DNA of 64,000 bases from an uncultured Lachnospiraceae bacterium (GTDB taxonomy: Bacteria > Bacillota > Clostridia > Lachnospirales > Lachnospiraceae): positions 124,001 to 188,000 of the forward strand of contig CACZBD010000005.1 of the NCBI GenBank assembly GCA_902779305.1, written 5' to 3'. Shown here one piece after another: positions 62,152-64,000 of this stretch. Every line of letters starts with the position of its first letter. Positions within the stretch are counted from its first letter, which is position 1. The notes beneath the pieces were generated by a model that was not told where the DNA came from, made no database searches, and saw nothing but the letters and a program-made list of their open reading frames with translations. Made by a program: the position numbers and the translations under genes.

Positions 62152-62222
62152 AGGGGAATCATACAGTGGCAGTATGACGGTCTCCAAAACCGTTCACGGG
62201 GGTTCGAATCCCTCTTCCCCTG
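62152..62222 (+). tRNA. tRNA-Trp (anticodon CCA)
   Basis: The cloverleaf is complete: acceptor AGGGGAA/TTCCCCT, D arm around AGTGGCA, anticodon loop CTCCAAA reading CCA, a 4-base variable loop, and T arm with TTCGAAT. The length is 71 nt without CCA, which is not encoded. It starts 40 nt after the symporter pseudogene and could be an attachment site for the mobile-type genes beyond it. Confidence 0.9.
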
Positions 62223-62254
62223 CTCAGACACACTTGTTGTAATCAAACGGTGGT

Positions 62255-62524
62255 TCAATATAAGGCATAAACAGGAAGAAGAGAGCTTTCGCTCTCTTCT
62301 TCTCTGCATTGCAGGATCTCGTCGATCGGTGTCCCAAACAGCCTGCTTAGGGCAACCAGGTTGTCAACGGTCGGGAGGCTCTCGCCCCTCTGCCATTTGT
62401 AAATGGCCTGAACCGATTCAAATCCCATGAACCGTCGGATGTCCTTTACCCTCAGGTGGTTCCGGATCCGAAGTTCTCTGATCTTTGCTCCCGTTGCGAC
62501 CGGGTCTAAAACCGGATAATTCAT
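62255..62524 (-). CDS. XRE-family HTH regulator of integrative-element type
   Basis: This 89-residue protein has an HTH_3 domain (about 12-66): GAKIRELRIRNHLRVKDIRRFMGFESVQAIYKWQRGESLPTVDNLVALSRLFGTPIDEIL. The FE-VQAIYKWQRGESLP-VDNL pattern is very common in regulators from integrative and conjugative elements and phages of Firmicutes. The tail after it is short and acidic with no ligand domain. The ATG at 62524 has AAGGAGG upstream; the frame to 62605 has no support. It ends 33 nt beyond the tRNA-Trp, on the opposite strand, which fits a genomic-island remnant integrated at the tRNA. Confidence 0.88.
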   Translation of the reverse strand: MNYPVLDPVATGAKIRELRIRNHLRVKDIRRFMGFESVQAIYKWQRGESLPTVDNLVALSRLFGTPIDEILQCREEESESSLLPVYALY

Positions 62525-62676
62525 ATAACGCCTCCTTGTGTAAAATCTGTCCCTTTTCCATTCGTTACATTTTTTACAACACATCCTCCTGCCGTGAACC
62601 GGCAATTCGGCACCGCTGCCTCCACAGGATGTAAGGCTGATTTTCCGTTACATTTATACTATTCCGGATACAGTCC

Positions 62677-62862
62677 TCATTTCCTTTTTTTCTTTTTTGA
62701 AGCGGACAAAGCGCTGTTAAACGCTTCTTTTGCGCATTTTTGTTCCCTCGTCAGTTCCTTGCCCAGAAGCTGATCGACGATAAAGGTAAAATCCATTCCT
62801 TTTGTTTCGTTCTCCGCCATCCGGATCAGTTCTTCACTTTCAACGTCTTCTTCTCTTAGCAT
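62677..62862 (-). CDS. Small charged protein of unknown function
   Basis: This 61-residue helical, very charged protein has an acidic start (REEDVESEELIRMAENE), a middle TFIVDQLLGKELTREQK and a Lys-rich end (SASKKKKRK). I do not recognise it. The ATG at 62862 has GGAGG five bases upstream, a GTG two codons earlier being less likely. It precedes the XRE regulator gene on the same strand by about 150 nt and may belong with it, possibly as a small element-encoded protein. Confidence 0.6.
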   Translation of the reverse strand: MLREEDVESEELIRMAENETKGMDFTFIVDQLLGKELTREQKCAKEAFNSALSASKKKKRK

Positions 62863-63035
62863 ATTCACCTCCCTCTGTCTTGCAAAAAGGATTATAGCAG
62901 AGGCAGAAAGACCACGAAATAAACTAACGGTTTAGTACCGGATTCTTTTCTTCGTAACCCAATCATAATAATTAAGGCTCTGTCACAACAGGCAGATTTC
63001 AAAGAAACCGGCGCTGCCGTTTGCGGCATAAAAAT

Positions 63036-63063
63036 AATGCTCCCAACCAAAGTTGAGAGCATT
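63036..63063. terminator. Hairpin in the gene-poor stretch 62863-63417
   Basis: Arms AATGCTCCCAAC and GTTGAGAGCATT (11 of 12 paired) have loop CAAA. On the minus strand it is followed by ATTTTTATG, so it can serve as a terminator for leftward reading. The rest of 62863-63417 holds no supportable intact gene. Confidence 0.55.
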
Positions 63064-63199
63064 TTGTGATTTACTGAATTACAGTACTCTTTCAGTCCAT
63101 TCTGTGCTATTGAATTGAAAATCAGCATTAGTAACGTCCATTGTTAATACAACGTCTGGCTGACTGTCAATATCATTATCAAGACTGGGCTTTGCGCAT

Positions 63200-63290
63200 C
63201 GCTTTGATAGAAGAAAGAAATATACATTCCCCATCTCTGTACTGAATGAGTTGAAAAATCGAGGAGTTAAAGACATTATGATTGGGCTGA
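63200..63290 (+). pseudogene. Possible IS256-family transposase fragment
   Basis: One frame reads ISVLNELKNRGVKDIMIG (63233-63286), closely like the conserved VLNELKNRGVKDILIA block of IS256-type transposases. It is followed after a few residues by unrelated sequence, and no rest of the gene or terminal repeats are visible. The match rests on memory of the family motif only. Confidence 0.35.
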
Positions 63291-63377
63291 AGCTCCTTTG
63301 TGCGATTATCTTCCGATTAATCTTTCCAAAGCTTTAGTAATTGAAGCGTTTATCTGAATATACATTTGCAAGCTATC

Positions 63378-63404
63378 AAAAAGCCAGGGGGAAATCCCCC
63401 TGGC
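63378..63404 (-). terminator. Rho-independent terminator of the alcohol dehydrogenase gene
   Basis: A 9-bp perfect stem, GCCAGGGGG/CCCCCTGGC (63383-63391 and 63396-63404), is followed by T5 on the minus strand. It lies 14 nt after the stop codon. Confidence 0.9.
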
Positions 63405-63417
63405 AACAATAAGTTTA

Positions 63418-64000
63418 TTACATCAATTTCTTAAACATTTCTCTAAATTGTTCAAGACTTGCAGTTCTAGGATTACCTGGTGCACATGCATCTGCAGCTG
63501 CTGACTCACAAAGGAAATCAAGATCTTCTTCTTTAAGCTTATCAAGCTTTGTAGGTATACCCACGTCAACAGAAAGCTGTCTAACAGCATCTATAGCTGC
63601 TTTTCGATATGTAGCCTGATCCATTCCCTGTGTATCTATACCAAATGCTTCCGCTATATATTTAAACTTTTCTCCAGTTGCCTCAGCATTGAACTCCATA
63701 ACTATCGGAAGCATCATAGCGCAGGCAACACCATGCGGTGTATCATAAACCGCTCCAAGTGTATGTGCCATGGAATGAGCTATACCAAGTCCAACATTTG
63801 AATATGCCATAGCCGTAACATATTGTGCAAGCGCCATACCTTCACGGCCTTCAGGATCATTTTCAACAGCTTTTCTAAGATTAGCGGCTATGAGCTTAAT
63901 AGCTTCAAGATTCAGGCAATCCGAAAGTTCCCACGCTGCAGCAGTGGTGTAACCCTCGATGGCATGTGTCAGCGCATCCATTCCTGTCGAAGCACTCAGA
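63418..64000 (-). CDS. fucO: Iron-containing alcohol dehydrogenase, lactaldehyde-reductase (FucO)-like, 5' end cut by window edge
   Basis: The frame is open from 64000 leftward for 194 residues, the C-terminal half of a group-III iron-dependent dehydrogenase. It starts within LSASTGMDALTHAIEGYTT, which carries a metal His, and contains GIAHSMAHTLGAVYDTPHGVACAMMLP with the other metal His residues, then AAADACAPGNPR near the end. The closest pattern is the propanediol oxidoreductase FucO, which reduces lactaldehyde to 1,2-propanediol during fucose or rhamnose use. The substrate is an inference. The base composition is more AT-rich than the rest of the core genes. A strong terminator follows. 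It is the only gene here with this composition apart from the low-GC pair. Confidence 0.88.
   Translation of the reverse strand, partial: LSASTGMDALTHAIEGYTTAAAWELSDCLNLEAIKLIAANLRKAVENDPEGREGMALAQYVTAMAYSNVGLGIAHSMAHTLGAVYDTPHGVACAMMLPIVMEFNAEATGEKFKYIAEAFGIDTQGMDQATYRKAAIDAVRQLSVDVGIPTKLDKLKEEDLDFLCESAAADACAPGNPRTASLEQFREMFKKLM

Noticed and set aside
62152..62222. A suppressor tRNA that would read the TAG in the adjacent pseudogene
   Set aside because: The anticodon is CCA, which reads UGG only, and the same gene also has a TAA stop and a large deletion.
1..64000. CRISPR arrays, rRNA genes, prophage structural genes and complete insertion sequences
   Set aside because: Repeats seen are short tandem types without spacers. 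No ribosomal RNA or phage genes were recognised, and no intact transposase gene with terminal repeats was found.

Overview
The window looks like a chromosomal segment of an anaerobic Firmicute of the class Clostridia, most likely Lachnospiraceae. The evidence is moderate GC content, strong GGAGG ribosome-binding sites, a GerMN lipoprotein beside an OmpR-type two-component system, MetH split into two genes, a YtrA-type GntR/ABC operon, an unlinked ComEC and ComEA pair, and small Clostridia-type families (TSCPD, DUF1294, sce7726). I cannot name the species.

Layout. 1-3.4 kb: edge of an MBOAT acyltransferase gene, glyA, mutY and a small unknown gene. 3.6-14.1 kb: a large secreted protein rich in N-X-S/T sequons, downstream of a same-strand six-gene cluster (two GT2 glycosyltransferases, DUF2304, LicD, a Wzx-like flippase, and an STT3/PglB/AglB-type oligosaccharyltransferase with all its hallmark motifs). 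I read this as a candidate N-linked protein glycosylation system with a candidate acceptor beside it, and it is the most interesting part of the window. 14.1-21.4 kb: MgtC-like protein, CPA2 antiporter, an sce7726 nuclease-like protein, an aberrant flagellin, holA, a YfiH/PgeF-type purine phosphorylase, and a small double-glycine-leader peptide with a zinc-ribbon-like core. 21.7-29.7 kb: comEC, GerMN lipoprotein, histidine kinase, response regulator, comEA and an HtrA protease.

29.8-38 kb: arginine biosynthesis. argC-GNAT-argJ-argB-argD, followed by a solute-binding-like protein, runs leftward. argG runs rightward. The two promoters share TGCA-rich, ARG-box-like sites. 38-57.4 kb: DUF1294 protein, a sodium/solute symporter, a membrane sulfatase-like enzyme, metH/MetH-activation/metF, a YtrA-like GntR-ABC operon, a uracil/xanthine permease with a leader hairpin, MATE exporter, alpha/beta hydrolase, lgt, a TSCPD protein and a GH3 glycosidase with permuted domains.

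57.5-64 kb is accessory in character. It holds a 58-bp palindrome, a low-GC pair (polysaccharide flippase and asparagine-synthetase-like protein), a decayed sodium:alanine symporter gene, a tRNA-Trp, an integrative-element-type HTH regulator, a possible IS256 remnant, and the end of an iron-containing alcohol dehydrogenase gene of different base composition. A recurring oddity across the window is short tandem duplications (8-33 bp units) sitting at or just after stop codons.
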